64,000 bases of DNA from Bosea sp. 124. Lineage in GTDB: Bacteria > Pseudomonadota > Alphaproteobacteria > Rhizobiales > Beijerinckiaceae. This document shows, piece after piece, positions 1 to 8,507 of this stretch; within the stretch, counting starts at the first letter, position 1, and each line of letters opens with the position of its first letter. The position numbers and the translations under genes were made by a program. The stretch is from assembly GCF_003046175.1 (NCBI RefSeq), contig NZ_PZZM01000001.1:2125001-2189000 (forward strand), read 5' to 3'. Below the pieces are notes generated by a model. The model ran no database searches. It was not told where the DNA came from and saw only the letters and a list, made by a program, of their open reading frames with translations.

Positions 1-2
1 GG

Positions 3-1511
3 TTGGCGGGGATGTTCGCGGTGGAGGTCTACGCGGCGGTTCGGCAGTTCGTGTTCAATCAGGGGAAGAGCCGCCGGGAGGCGGCGCGTGTTTTTGGTCT
101 GAGCCGCGAGACGATTGCGAAGATGTGCCGGTTCTCGCTGCCGCCGGGGTACACGCGAACGAAGCCTGCCGGGAAGCCGAAGTTGGGTCCGTTGCTGCCG
201 GTGATCGACGCAATCCTGGAGGCTGACCGGAGCGCGCCGGTGAAGCAGCGCCATACGGCCAAGCGGATCTTCGAGCGCCTGCGCGACGAGCATGGTTTCG
301 CTGGCGGCTACACGGTGGTGAAGGATTACGTGCGGATCGGCCGGGCGCGTGGGCGCGAGACCTTCGTGCCGCTGGCGCATCCGCCGGGACACGCCCAGGT
401 GGATTTCGGCGAGGCGATCGCGGTGATTGGCGGGGTTCGGCAGAAGATCCATTTCTTCTGCATGGACCTGCCGCAGTCGGACGCCTGCTTCGTGAAGGCC
501 TATCCCCGCGAGACGACGGAAGCGTTCCTGGACGGCCATGTCTCGGCCTTCGGCTTCTTCGAAGGGGTGCCGCTGTCGATCCTGTACGACAACACGCGCA
601 TCGCGGTGGCGAAGATCTGCGGCGACGGCAAGCGCGAGCGAACCCGCGCCTTCACCGAGCTGGTCAGCCATTATCTGTTCCGGGATCGCTTCGGCCGTCC
701 AGGCAAGGGCAACGACAAGGGCAAGGTCGAGGGCCTGGTGAAGTACGCCCGCTCCAACTTCATGACGCCGATCCCGGTGGTGGCAAGCTTTGAGGCGCTG
801 AACGCCAGGCTGGCTGAGCGTTGCCGTCTCCGGCAGGGGGAACGAGCCGGGCGGCATGCCGGGACGATCGGAGAACGGCTTGTCGCCGATCTGGCGGCGT
901 TGCGCGACCTGCCGGCCGTGCCGCTGGAGCCGTGCGAGAAGCGCAGCGCGCGGGTCTCCTCGACCGCATTGGTGCGCTACCGCTCAAACGATTACTCCGT
1001 GCCCACAGCTTACGGCTTTCAGGATGTCGTGGTGAAGGGCTTCGTCGATGCGGTCGTGATCCTGTGCGGTGGCGCCGAGATTGCCCGTCACCCGCGCTGC
1101 TATGGCGAAGGCGTGTTCGTCTCCAACCCACTGCATTATCTCGCCCTGATCGAGACCAAGCCCAATGCGCTCGACCAGGCGGCGGCGCTCCAGGGCTGGG
1201 ATCTGCCCGAGGCCTTCCAGCACCTGCGCCATCTGCTGGAGGCGCGCATGGGCAACCGTGGCAAGCGCGAGTTCATCCAGGTGCTGCGGCTGATGGAGGC
1301 GATGCCGCGAGATATGGTGACCTTCGCGGTGACCGAGGCGATCCGCCTCGGTGCCATCGGCTTCGACGCGGTCAAGCTGATCGCGCTGGCGCGGATCGAG
1401 CGCAGGCCCGCCCGTCTCGACCTGTCGGCCTATCCCCATCTGCCGAGGACGACGGTCAGGACAACCGCGGCCGCCGACTATGCCGTGCTCCTGCCGGAGG
1501 AAGCGGCATGA
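3..1511 (+). CDS. istA: IS21-family transposase IstA
   Basis: DDE transposase that cuts and joins the IS ends. A helix-turn-helix lies at about residues 20-45. The catalytic core shows D134 (in VDFGEA), D196 (in YDNTR) and E243 (in KVEGLV), the IS21 DDE triad with usual spacing. About 500 aa is normal for the family. The first ATG is at 12; a TTG at 3 is in frame, and the true start could lie to the left of the window. It overlaps istB by 4 bp (ATGA at 1508-1511), the usual translational coupling. No frameshift is seen, so the transposase should be functional. Confidence 0.93.
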   Translation: MAGMFAVEVYAAVRQFVFNQGKSRREAARVFGLSRETIAKMCRFSLPPGYTRTKPAGKPKLGPLLPVIDAILEADRSAPVKQRHTAKRIFERLRDEHGFAGGYTVVKDYVRIGRARGRETFVPLAHPPGHAQVDFGEAIAVIGGVRQKIHFFCMDLPQSDACFVKAYPRETTEAFLDGHVSAFGFFEGVPLSILYDNTRIAVAKICGDGKRERTRAFTELVSHYLFRDRFGRPGKGNDKGKVEGLVKYARSNFMTPIPVVASFEALNARLAERCRLRQGERAGRHAGTIGERLVADLAALRDLPAVPLEPCEKRSARVSSTALVRYRSNDYSVPTAYGFQDVVVKGFVDAVVILCGGAEIARHPRCYGEGVFVSNPLHYLALIETKPNALDQAAALQGWDLPEAFQHLRHLLEARMGNRGKREFIQVLRLMEAMPRDMVTFAVTEAIRLGAIGFDAVKLIALARIERRPARLDLSAYPHLPRTTVRTTAAADYAVLLPEEAA

Positions 1512-2374
1512 CCAGTAACACCAGCGACGCGATGCCGGCGGGAACGACCAGCGGCACGCCGCAGGTCCTGCTGGCGCATCATCTCAAGCAGCTGAAGCTG
1601 CCGACGGTGCTGCGCGAGTACGACAAGGTCGCCCGCGAATGCGCGCGCGATGGCGTCGATCATCCGCGCTATCTGCTGCGCCTGATCGAGCTCGAACTGA
1701 TCGACCGCGAGCGCCGCACGGTCGAGCGGCGCATCCGGGCGGCGCGCTTCCCGGCGGTGAAGAGCTTCGACACCTTCGACTTCGCCGCCATCCCCGACCT
1801 CAACAAGATGCTCGTCCTGGAGCTGGCACGCTGCGGTTATCTCCTGCGCCGGGAGAACATCATCGCGCTCGGCAATAGCGGCACCGGCAAGACCCATGTC
1901 GCGCTCGCACTTGGCCTGGCGGCTTGCCAGAAAGGCTTCTCCGTCACGTTCACGACGGCGGCTTCTCTGGTCAACCAGTTGCTGGAGGCCCGCGACGAGC
2001 GCCGCCTGCTCAAGCTTCAGCGCGATCTGCAGGCGGTCAAGCTGCTCATCGTCGACGAACTTGGCTACGTGCCGTTGTCGCCGACCGGAGCCGAGCTCTT
2101 GTTCGAGACCTTCTCGCAACGCTACGAGCGCGGCTCGACCATCGTCACCTCGAACCTGCCCTTCGAGGACTGGACCTCGGTCCTGGGATCGGAGCGTCTC
2201 ACCGGCGCACTGCTCGACCGGCTCACCCACCACGTCAGCATCCTGGCCATGAACGGCGACAGCTACCGGCTCAAACAATCCGCCGGCCGACGCCGCGCTA
2301 TCGCCGCGGCGGAGCAAAACCAGGCCACCGTCGAGCACATCGATCCAAACACCGGCGAGATCACCGAAAGCTGA
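1508..2374 (+). CDS. istB: IS21-family ATP-binding helper protein IstB
   Basis: AAA+ ATPase of 288 aa related to DnaC, which assists IstA in target selection. Walker A is GNSGTGKT at residues 122-129 and Walker B is IVDE at 181-184. The N-terminal 60 residues form the helical region typical of IstB. The start ATG overlaps the istA stop, so the two are coupled. A longer open frame beginning at 821 runs through istA in another frame and is a shadow. The intact length and motifs suggest the element is active. Confidence 0.93.
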   Translation: MTSNTSDAMPAGTTSGTPQVLLAHHLKQLKLPTVLREYDKVARECARDGVDHPRYLLRLIELELIDRERRTVERRIRAARFPAVKSFDTFDFAAIPDLNKMLVLELARCGYLLRRENIIALGNSGTGKTHVALALGLAACQKGFSVTFTTAASLVNQLLEARDERRLLKLQRDLQAVKLLIVDELGYVPLSPTGAELLFETFSQRYERGSTIVTSNLPFEDWTSVLGSERLTGALLDRLTHHVSILAMNGDSYRLKQSAGRRRAIAAAEQNQATVEHIDPNTGEITES

Positions 2375-2388
2375 TCAGAAACGAACGC

Positions 2389-2432
2389 GACGATAAGCCA
2401 AGGGCCCCGATCGGGGCCCTTGGCTTATCGTC
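2389..2432. terminator. 44-bp perfect palindrome downstream of istB
   Basis: Two 22-bp arms (2389-2410 and 2411-2432) are exact reverse complements with no spacer, and the core is GGGGCCCTTGG-like. It starts 14 bp after the istB stop and lies inside the IS. There is no T-tract, so it is not a classic intrinsic terminator. It could end or protect the istAB transcript, or block read-through into neighbouring DNA. Confidence 0.5.
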
Positions 2433-2498
2433 CTCCGGCGCCATCGCTGGCCTGGTTTTGCTCCGCCACGCTGGCCTGGAAACCGACCGCCGTTGACA

Positions 2499-3304
2499 CT
2501 CGCAATGGTGAAGCTCAGCTGCACGCGATCGAGCGCCGCATCCAGAAAGAACTCTTCACCTGCACCAACGCAGTCGTATCGCTGGTCGAGCATGCAAGGC
2601 GTGTGAGCAAAGAACGCCCTATCGCCGACTACAACGCGCAGAGGCTGTCATGCTTTGGAACGGATGGGCTGCACGAGTTTGTCGTCGCCCTACGGGTCAT
2701 GCTGCATCATCTCCATATCGTCGATGCCGGCTGGAACCTGCAGACCAACGTCAACAAAGATGGCAATACGGCTTCCTTCATGATCCATAAGGACGCCGTC
2801 TTGCGAATTATGCACGAAAATGAAGGTAGCTTTACACCGAAGACAGCCCGCGAAGCCGCCCGATCGTACATCGCCGCAAAGCCGTCTACGATCGATCTGC
2901 GCGACGTTTTTCAGGAATACGAGGCGCGCGCACATCGGTTCAATAACTGGTTCAAACAGCAACTTCAGTCTGAAAAGCTGGCCGATCTGCGGGATTACGA
3001 CCGGCTCATAAAAGAGAAGGTGAATTTCGACCAGCTGACGATCTACAAAGCAATGATGCACCACTGGCTGAAATGGGACACGCCGCCAGATCCGCACCGG
3101 CACCTGAGCAGGTATCTATCGGCTGACCAGCTTGCCGAAGCTTACAAGCTGCCGCGTAACTCCCCCGAGCAGGTCGATCTGATCATCGGTTATGCCGACC
3201 GGGACAACGCGATTGATGAGAAGCTGCGAGAGCAGGTTTATGAGCTATTTCGGCGATCTCCGTCGCCGGAGCTGATTGAGGAGCCGCTTGATCGAGCGCC
3301 GTGA
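2499..3304 (+). pseudogene. 3' remnant of a gene interrupted by the IS21 element
   Basis: An open frame continues from the IS end for about 268 codons to a stop at 3304. It has protein-like composition but no plausible start after the IS; in-frame codons before 2499 belong to the IS. The product is unrecognised: helical and charged, with an RVMLHH stretch (RxxxxH spacing) near the start of the remnant. That spacing resembles HEPN-type motifs, but this is weak. The 3' end overlaps the convergent recombinase gene by 67 bp. The missing 5' end should lie left of the window, beyond the IS. Confidence 0.6.
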
Positions 3305-3894
3305 TGATCGCTTTCAGGTGAAACGCCGCATGCCTTCTGCGTCTTGATACCCCTGCGAAGGGAACGACTGAGCGTCCATGGCGCGACATCGAAGAGCTGC
3401 GCGACACAGGCCATTGTTGAATTTGGAAGAAGTGCGCGTGCCTGATCGAGCTGGGCGGCATCGAGTTTGGGAGGCCGCCCTAGCCTAACCCCCCGTTTGC
3501 GGGCCGCCGCCAAACCTTCTCTTGTGCGCAGCGAAAGCGTGTTCCGCTCCAGTTCCGACATGGCTCCGAGCATCGTCAGTATGAAAATTCCTGCCGGGGA
3601 GGCGGTGTCGAGGATACTCAGGCTCGCAAGGCGGAAGCCGATACCCTTGGCACGAAATCTCTTGGTTTCAGTAAGCGCGTCGATCGTGGAACGCCAGGCG
3701 CGGTCAAAGTCCCAAACGACAAGGCAATCCCCGGATCGAAGCCGTCGTTTGACCCTCTCATAGACGGGACGGCGCTTACTGGTCGCTGAAACCACCTCGA
3801 TGTGGATTTCATCGCAGAGCCCCCGTAAACCCTCGATTTGCCGGTCGGGACGCTGTTCGTCGGTGCTGACGCGGAGATACCCTATTTTTCTCAT
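3238..3894 (-). CDS. Serine recombinase (resolvase/invertase family)
   Basis: A 218-aa small serine recombinase. The N-terminus GYLRVSTDEQ places the nucleophile at Ser10, and the catalytic domain runs to about residue 140, including the RTREGLAAARKRG segment. A short C-terminal helix-turn-helix lies at about 158-185 (VAQLFDVAPWTLSR). About 30 residues of polar tail beyond the HTH are unusual and coincide with the overlap with the disrupted gene. Such proteins resolve multimers of plasmids or transposons or invert DNA. A res site would be expected in the AT-rich 3895-4070, but I could not define subsites. Confidence 0.85.
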   Translation of the reverse strand: MRKIGYLRVSTDEQRPDRQIEGLRGLCDEIHIEVVSATSKRRPVYERVKRRLRSGDCLVVWDFDRAWRSTIDALTETKRFRAKGIGFRLASLSILDTASPAGIFILTMLGAMSELERNTLSLRTREGLAAARKRGVRLGRPPKLDAAQLDQARALLPNSTMACVAQLFDVAPWTLSRSLRRGIKTQKACGVSPESDHHGARSSGSSISSGDGDRRNSS

Positions 3895-4071
3895 ATTACT
3901 TTCAAAGGCTTAGCTCCTGAGCCCGCTCGGCTAACCGCCAAAAAAGGACCCTTTTCGTGCGTTCATTGGCAGGCATCCCTACGTTGCATTGGCCAAGTCT
4001 AAAACAACTATATTAAATAGATCTTAGCATAATATCAGATCTTATGGAAATTTCAACAAATACGGTCGATT

Positions 4072-4419
4072 GTGAGCGTCTTTAGAGCCAATACAATTGC
4101 GTTGTATTTGCCGCTCTATTTCCTCGGCGCTCTCGTGATTGCTAATGATGTATCCGCGCAAACGCTGACAGCTGGCGTCGTCATGGAAAAAATGGAGGCG
4201 GGAGACCGCTACACCTATGTCGCGGGCATTGTCGAAGGACTGGCGCACGCTCGCTTCGTCAAGGACAACAAGGACACACAGGGCCGCGCCTGCATCTACA
4301 CATGGTTCTACGACGACAAAGCCACGCTACCCAAAATCTATGCCGCCTTCGAGAAATACCCCGGCACCTTGCCTGGAGCCGTCGTCGGCGCGCTCGCCGC
4401 GACGAAATGCGGGGTGTAG
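4072..4419 (+). CDS. Small secreted protein, possibly Rap1a/Tai-like
   Basis: A 115-aa protein with a GTG start and a signal peptide (hydrophobic residues about 9-25, likely cleavage after VSA at about 28), so periplasmic or secreted. The mature part has the pattern YVAGIVEGL, a central Cys in RACIY, a YPGTLPGAVVGAL segment and a final Cys. This recalls the Rap1a/Tai fold, which includes periplasmic immunity proteins against T6SS peptidoglycan amidases; the match is by eye. Its stop directly abuts the ATG of the next gene, so the two are likely co-expressed. Confidence 0.55.
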   Translation: MSVFRANTIALYLPLYFLGALVIANDVSAQTLTAGVVMEKMEAGDRYTYVAGIVEGLAHARFVKDNKDTQGRACIYTWFYDDKATLPKIYAAFEKYPGTLPGAVVGALAATKCGV

Positions 4420-5175
4420 ATGGAGACAGTGACCCAAAAATCAGCCCGGCTGGAATTTACCCTCAGAGCGCAGATCACCTCCGAGCAGCGGCAGCGCCTT
4501 CTCATGGAAATGGGCGCCCGCCTGAACGCCGAGCAAAATCAAACGCAGCTTGAAAAACGTCGCCGGCAGGATGCGGAGTTCTTTGCTGCGATGGAGGCGG
4601 CTCTCGCTCCGGCGCACAAGATCGAGCAATTCACGATCAAGCTTGATCGTTACGAGACGGCGACAGTGCAGGCGCTCATGGACAATGAGCGCGACACGCT
4701 AGCCGTACGCAAAGAGATCGATGCGATGCTCCTGAAGGCACACACGCTTGAAGACGGCAGACGCGTCTTCAAATCCGAAGACGGCGTGCGGGTGTTCGAT
4801 GAGCATGGAGCCGAACTCAAACCGGCCGATGTTGCGCCGGAATCCATCTCGGACGAAAAGCCGCGCGCCGAAGCCTATTTTGAAAGGCGGACGGAAGAGC
4901 GCCGATTGGTCGAAGAGCGCAAAGGCCTGCACGACTATCAAACGAAACTCGATACGGCGCGGGAGCGCGTGAAAGACCCGACCCTCACCGAGAACGAATT
5001 GAGCGCGCTCGACAAGGAACTCGGTCAGTCGGTGCCCGATCGCGTTCGCAAGCTTGTTGGCGACCGGACAGGTGGCCAATCCATCGATGCCGCCATCGCC
5101 CCAGAGGCAGGCGATGTCCCGGCCGCGCAGGATCGGCTGCGCTTGCCCGTTCAGCCTGCATTCCAACCCGGCTAG
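4420..5175 (+). CDS. Unknown protein rich in charged helices
   Basis: A 251-aa protein that I do not recognise. It begins immediately after the preceding stop, indicating translational coupling. It is highly charged (Glu, Lys, Arg, Asp) and predicted helical or coiled-coil at about residues 15-90 and 140-190, with a short VFKSEDGVRVFDEHG segment between them (a beta-hairpin-like unit). No signal peptide or membrane segment is visible. Proteins of this type recur in conjugative and mobilizable elements without an assigned role; that statement is general knowledge rather than a specific match. Confidence 0.6.
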   Translation: METVTQKSARLEFTLRAQITSEQRQRLLMEMGARLNAEQNQTQLEKRRRQDAEFFAAMEAALAPAHKIEQFTIKLDRYETATVQALMDNERDTLAVRKEIDAMLLKAHTLEDGRRVFKSEDGVRVFDEHGAELKPADVAPESISDEKPRAEAYFERRTEERRLVEERKGLHDYQTKLDTARERVKDPTLTENELSALDKELGQSVPDRVRKLVGDRTGGQSIDAAIAPEAGDVPAAQDRLRLPVQPAFQPG

Positions 5176-5240
5176 CCGCCAGCGCGCCCTTTTGAGGGGA
5201 TTTCCTTGTGGCCGCAGTGCCGCTGCGGCATCATCGATTG

Positions 5241-6368
5241 ATGATAAAAGAATACTATCTGGACGAGAGCGGTAATAGCGGCGACCTTGCCAGGCCCGGC
5301 AAGGATTTTGATTTTGCCCAGCAGCAGATCTTTTCACTCGCCTGTCTGGGCGTTGAAGATACCCACGCCCTTGGGATCGAAATCGCCAGGCTGAAGACCG
5401 ACTACCGCATTCAGGCTCCCGAACTCAAATCGTCCCTTGTGCGCGATAAGCCCAAGCTCATCATCGAACTGGTCGATTTTATCGAACGGCACGAATTGCC
5501 TCTATTTATCGAGCTCGTCGACAAGCGCTTTTTCATCGCCGCCAATATGGTCAACACGCTGATCGTTCCTCCGATCGGCGAACACGAGTTCGACCCGCAG
5601 AAATTCGGCCAAATGCAGTGGATGCGGAATCGTTTCGGGGAGTATCTTTGCGCCCGAGCGCCATCAGATATTTTTGCGGCCTATATCGCAGCTTGCGATA
5701 CTCCCTCGTCCGCCAGCATCGCGCGCGCATTCCGCGTTTTGCTTGATTGGCTCAAGGGGCGCCTTCCAGACGACGAAGTCGCACAGGGTTTGGATCTCTT
5801 CGCCGCCGATAGTTTTTCCGATTTTCAAGCCATACCGGCTGCTAACGAGAAAGAACGCCTTCGGTCGCTGCCCTTGCCTGACTTCGGCAAGCACGGGCAG
5901 TCAGTGTGGATGTTGCCGAACTTCTCGTCGTTCACCAATATCTACGCGCGCATCAATCTCCTGCACGCCCGCCGCATCGGCGGCCTCACCCTCTTTCACG
6001 ACGAGCAGGACCATTTCGATGACATCCTTCGAAGCGCCAAAAAGGGCGCTGAGGATCTCGCGCAGGCCGATGCCGTACCGATCATTCCTTCCGCCGACTA
6101 TCAGTTCGAGGAAAAGGCGACTTTGGTATTTGCGCGTTCGCATGCCTCGCCTGGTATCCAGGCGGCCGACATCCTTGCAGGTTTCATGATGCGATTTGCC
6201 AGAGATCTGCTCTATGGCGAACGCGCGCCATCCCATCAGGCGCGAGAAGCCTTTCACCGTATTGTCGCGCTGACCGATGCGGCAGATGGCAGAGGCGTGA
6301 ACTTCGTGTTCTCTGACTTTGACATGCACAAGCTCGGCATCATGCCCGAGCAACGATTCTCCCCCTAA
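5241..6368 (+). CDS. DUF3800 domain protein
   Basis: A 375-aa protein starting at the ATG at 5241, which gives the diagnostic N-terminus YYLDESGNSG. A GTG at 5208 in the same frame would add 11 residues. The second family motif, GIQAADILAGF, lies near residue 315. DUF3800 proteins have an RNase H-like arrangement of acidic residues (Asp/Glu in the first motif, Asp in the second) and are common in mobile elements and defence islands. Their function is not established. The gene is 65 bp downstream of the coiled-coil gene and may belong to the same transcript. Confidence 0.8.
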   Translation: MIKEYYLDESGNSGDLARPGKDFDFAQQQIFSLACLGVEDTHALGIEIARLKTDYRIQAPELKSSLVRDKPKLIIELVDFIERHELPLFIELVDKRFFIAANMVNTLIVPPIGEHEFDPQKFGQMQWMRNRFGEYLCARAPSDIFAAYIAACDTPSSASIARAFRVLLDWLKGRLPDDEVAQGLDLFAADSFSDFQAIPAANEKERLRSLPLPDFGKHGQSVWMLPNFSSFTNIYARINLLHARRIGGLTLFHDEQDHFDDILRSAKKGAEDLAQADAVPIIPSADYQFEEKATLVFARSHASPGIQAADILAGFMMRFARDLLYGERAPSHQAREAFHRIVALTDAADGRGVNFVFSDFDMHKLGIMPEQRFSP

Positions 6369-6438
6369 TCCTTAGGGTTCGGCGACGGAGTTCGAGGCCA
6401 TCCGCTCGGTGTGAACCCATTACGCTTGAACCCTGGCT

Positions 6439-6954
6439 CTACTCGACAGGACCTCGGGGGTCCCGCTTCCGGAAGGAGATGGCTGCAAATATCGCAGCCA
6501 TCAGCATGGCCATCACGATGCTGCTCAAGGCCACCTCCGCAACAACTGCGGCCCGAGCTGACTTGTGCGGTAAAATATCCCCGTAACCCAATGTCGTCCA
6601 TGTAACGACGGAAAAATAGATGGCATCTAAAAAATCAATCGGACTGTCTGGCCTGCCGGATTCATAGATGCCTAGCTCCAGGTAGATCAGCGCGAAATGC
6701 ACGGGGAGAGACATTACGCCAATGACAGAAATCACGATAATGGAAGGTAGAGTTCTAACTGGTGTCAATCCACGACGGATGATATCCGAGAACATGAGTA
6801 TGAGAGCTATGGAATTCAATGCAATAAATAATGATCCCACATAGGCGATATGTGGTCGTGTTGGGGACTGTCCGAGAAATACTGAAATAATCAGCATGAG
6901 AAGCTGAGGCGATATGATTGCATAAGTTGCGGCACCGATTTTCATGGTGGCCAC
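6439..6954 (-). CDS. Potassium-channel-like pore protein (Ion_trans_2)
   Basis: A 171-aa membrane protein with four hydrophobic segments (about 12-27, 35-58, 70-95 and 133-158). A pore loop precedes the last segment, with TWTTLGYGD at 118-126, the classic K+ selectivity filter. No regulatory RCK or cyclic-nucleotide domain follows; the C-terminus is a short basic tail. It should sit in the inner membrane. Its ATG immediately follows the stop of the 86-aa coiled-coil gene, and it is the last gene of a three-gene minus-strand unit (7805 to 6439). The neighbourhood suggests the channel is an effector controlled by its two partners; this is inference. Confidence 0.85.
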   Translation of the reverse strand: MATMKIGAATYAIISPQLLMLIISVFLGQSPTRPHIAYVGSLFIALNSIALILMFSDIIRRGLTPVRTLPSIIVISVIGVMSLPVHFALIYLELGIYESGRPDSPIDFLDAIYFSVVTWTTLGYGDILPHKSARAAVVAEVALSSIVMAMLMAAIFAAISFRKRDPRGPVE

Positions 6955-7215
6955 TTAATCCGGATTTTTCTGATTTTTTGCAAGCTGACGATTTTCGTCG
7001 ACGAGCAATGCTATATCTTTCTTGAGCTGCGCTATTTCGTCAAAAGCATTGCTTAAACTTGCAGAAAGTGCCCCATTGGTTTGTAGGAGGACCTCGTTAT
7101 TTTTCCTTTGCTTTTCGAGCGCGGCGGTCAGATCCAATATCTCTGACGCGTCCAGTTCAACATATTTGCTCTGAATGCCAAGAATATCGAGCGCTTCTTC
7201 TAGCGTCTTGTTCAT
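6955..7215 (-). CDS. Small coiled-coil protein
   Basis: An 86-aa protein of unknown function. Residues about 28-80 form one long amphipathic coiled coil (heptad pattern in LTAALEKQRKNNEVLL and the following stretch), preceded by a short acidic domain with DILG and DASEILDL. It is soluble with no signal peptide. The stop codon directly abuts the channel start, so the two are translationally coupled. It may oligomerise with, or gate, the channel or link it to the 182-aa upstream protein. No homologue is recognised. Confidence 0.65.
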   Translation of the reverse strand: MNKTLEEALDILGIQSKYVELDASEILDLTAALEKQRKNNEVLLQTNGALSASLSNAFDEIAQLKKDIALLVDENRQLAKNQKNPD

Positions 7216-7256
7216 ATCCGTAAAAGCTCGCTGAAGCGCGGTTTAGTGAAAATATT

Positions 7257-7805
7257 TCAGATCAGCTTCATCGCTTTCCGCAATAATTCGTTGGACCGCG
7301 CAACGGCAGCTTCGACTTCCTTGTCGATACGTTGATGATCCTGTAGCGCAGAAGCTGCACGTTCAGAAGCTTCCTGGCGCTTTGCTAAAGCGGCGCGCGC
7401 ACGATCAAAAACTTCCCTGGCTCTCTCTTGCAATGAATTGTCTATGTGCGTGTCGAAGGCGCGTAGTGAAGCTAGCTCCCCGTCCTCTATCAGGTTAATT
7501 TCTTCCTGATATCTTACAGATACATACTGAGGTCGTCCATAATTCAGTTCATGACGATGGTGCGCCCAATTCTCAGGAGAATCAATGATGCTTAGTACAA
7601 CGGAATCGTCGCGCGTTGACCTGCTAAGCGCGATCGCCTCCCCCTCTTTGAATAGCTGAGCTGGCTTCGACGCTGCAAACGCATCAAAATGAAGCATAAC
7701 AGCCCGCATGATCGTACGGGCCACGTCAACAGCGCTTTCAGCTCCACCAACAGCGATCTTTGGGCTCATGCTCGGATGCCAGGTTAACGATCTGTGCGCT
7801 GCCAT
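7257..7805 (-). CDS. Unknown protein with helical C-terminus, first gene of channel cassette
   Basis: A 182-aa soluble protein. The ATG at 7805 is preceded by GAGGAG 11 bases upstream; a second ATG at 7769 is possible. An N-terminal alpha/beta part (about 15-105) contains SIIDSPENWAHHRHEL and PQYVSVRYQEEI, and residues 110-180 are a charged helix or coiled coil. I do not recognise the fold. The spacing to the next gene is 41 bp. Being first in the operon, with a globular head and coiled-coil tail, it is a plausible sensor for the downstream channel; that is inference. Confidence 0.6.
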   Translation of the reverse strand: MAAHRSLTWHPSMSPKIAVGGAESAVDVARTIMRAVMLHFDAFAASKPAQLFKEGEAIALSRSTRDDSVVLSIIDSPENWAHHRHELNYGRPQYVSVRYQEEINLIEDGELASLRAFDTHIDNSLQERAREVFDRARAALAKRQEASERAASALQDHQRIDKEVEAAVARSNELLRKAMKLI

Positions 7806-8507
7806 TGCGTTTTGGGCTCCTCGAGCATGCTGTCGGAAATGCTAACCAGCACGTCCCGGGATGCCAAGGCACAAAACACACTGCAGGCAGGATCATTAGC
7901 CCCCCCAAAATCACAACATCCCCTTAAAGACGGGATTGTGCCCGGATTAAAAAACATCGTCATCGTTGTTTTGTAGCGACGGAATGCGCCGGCATTTTGG
8001 TCGCTGCACCGCGAAAACCTGCGTCTGATCAGCGCGGATGCGCTTCATCTCCCCTTCATGTATCGGATAGCCAAGGCCAACCCCTGTCGGGCCGCGCTCT
8101 ATTCCGGCGCAGGCGCCTTCACCGAACCCGAAATCGGTTTCGGCCCATACGGGTGACGATCGCTGTCGGGGAGATCGGGAGAGCAGCTGCGCCGCAAGCC
8201 ATGGTAATGCGCGCGGCCGCGCGCAGAAACCTCCTTTCAAGCTTACATCGACGGCCTCGGCTTGCCCAATGACCGAAGTCCGGGCCGCCCGCTCCATTCG
8301 GCCAGCAGAGCTGTCCTCCCGTGTTGCCCGGACCGCGAAGACGCGCCCCAAGGGGTTCGGTCTTGGAGCCGTTGCCTTTCGATCGAGACGTCCTGGCGCC
8401 GCTTTGCGTCGCCTGAAACAGGACGCTCGGCGCTTGCCAAGGTTTCATGCGCAAGGCTCAGACAAGAACAGAGCTTTCGCTAGAAACCCAAGCGAAAGGC
8501 AATCAAA
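7806..8507. other. 702-bp region without a convincing gene
   Basis: No open frame here has a start, composition and length that I trust; overlapping frames on both strands look like noise in GC-rich DNA. It contains an 18-bp perfect palindrome at 8208-8225 (core CGCGGCCGCG) and a hairpin at 8474-8498 just before the ArdC gene. The promoters for the divergent units (channel cassette leftward, ArdC rightward) should lie here. The GC-rich part 8000-8400 may be decayed coding sequence. Confidence 0.5.
8474..8498 (+). promoter_or_regulatory. Hairpin overlapping the ArdC ribosome-binding region
   Basis: CTTTCGCT (8474-8481) and AGCGAAAG (8491-8498) are perfect 8-bp complements with a 9-nt loop. 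The right arm ends at the only purine-rich Shine-Dalgarno-like bases (GAAAGG, 8494-8499) before the ATG at 8508. Pairing could limit translation until the mRNA is opened. Function is inferred from position only. Confidence 0.4.

Larger units (their letters stand above)
1..2498. mobile_element. IS21-family insertion sequence, left end cut by window edge
   Basis: A two-gene istA-istB element read left to right. The right end is placed near 2498: after istB come two copies of a motif beginning TGGCCTGG (about 2449 and 2472) and a terminal TTGACA, fitting the IS21 habit of repeated terminal sequences with CA at the outer end. The 2449 motif also occurs inverted inside the 3' end of istB (about 2307-2326). 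The left terminus and the target duplication are outside the window. The reading frame beyond 2498 has no start of its own, so the element appears to have inserted into a gene. Confidence 0.85.
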
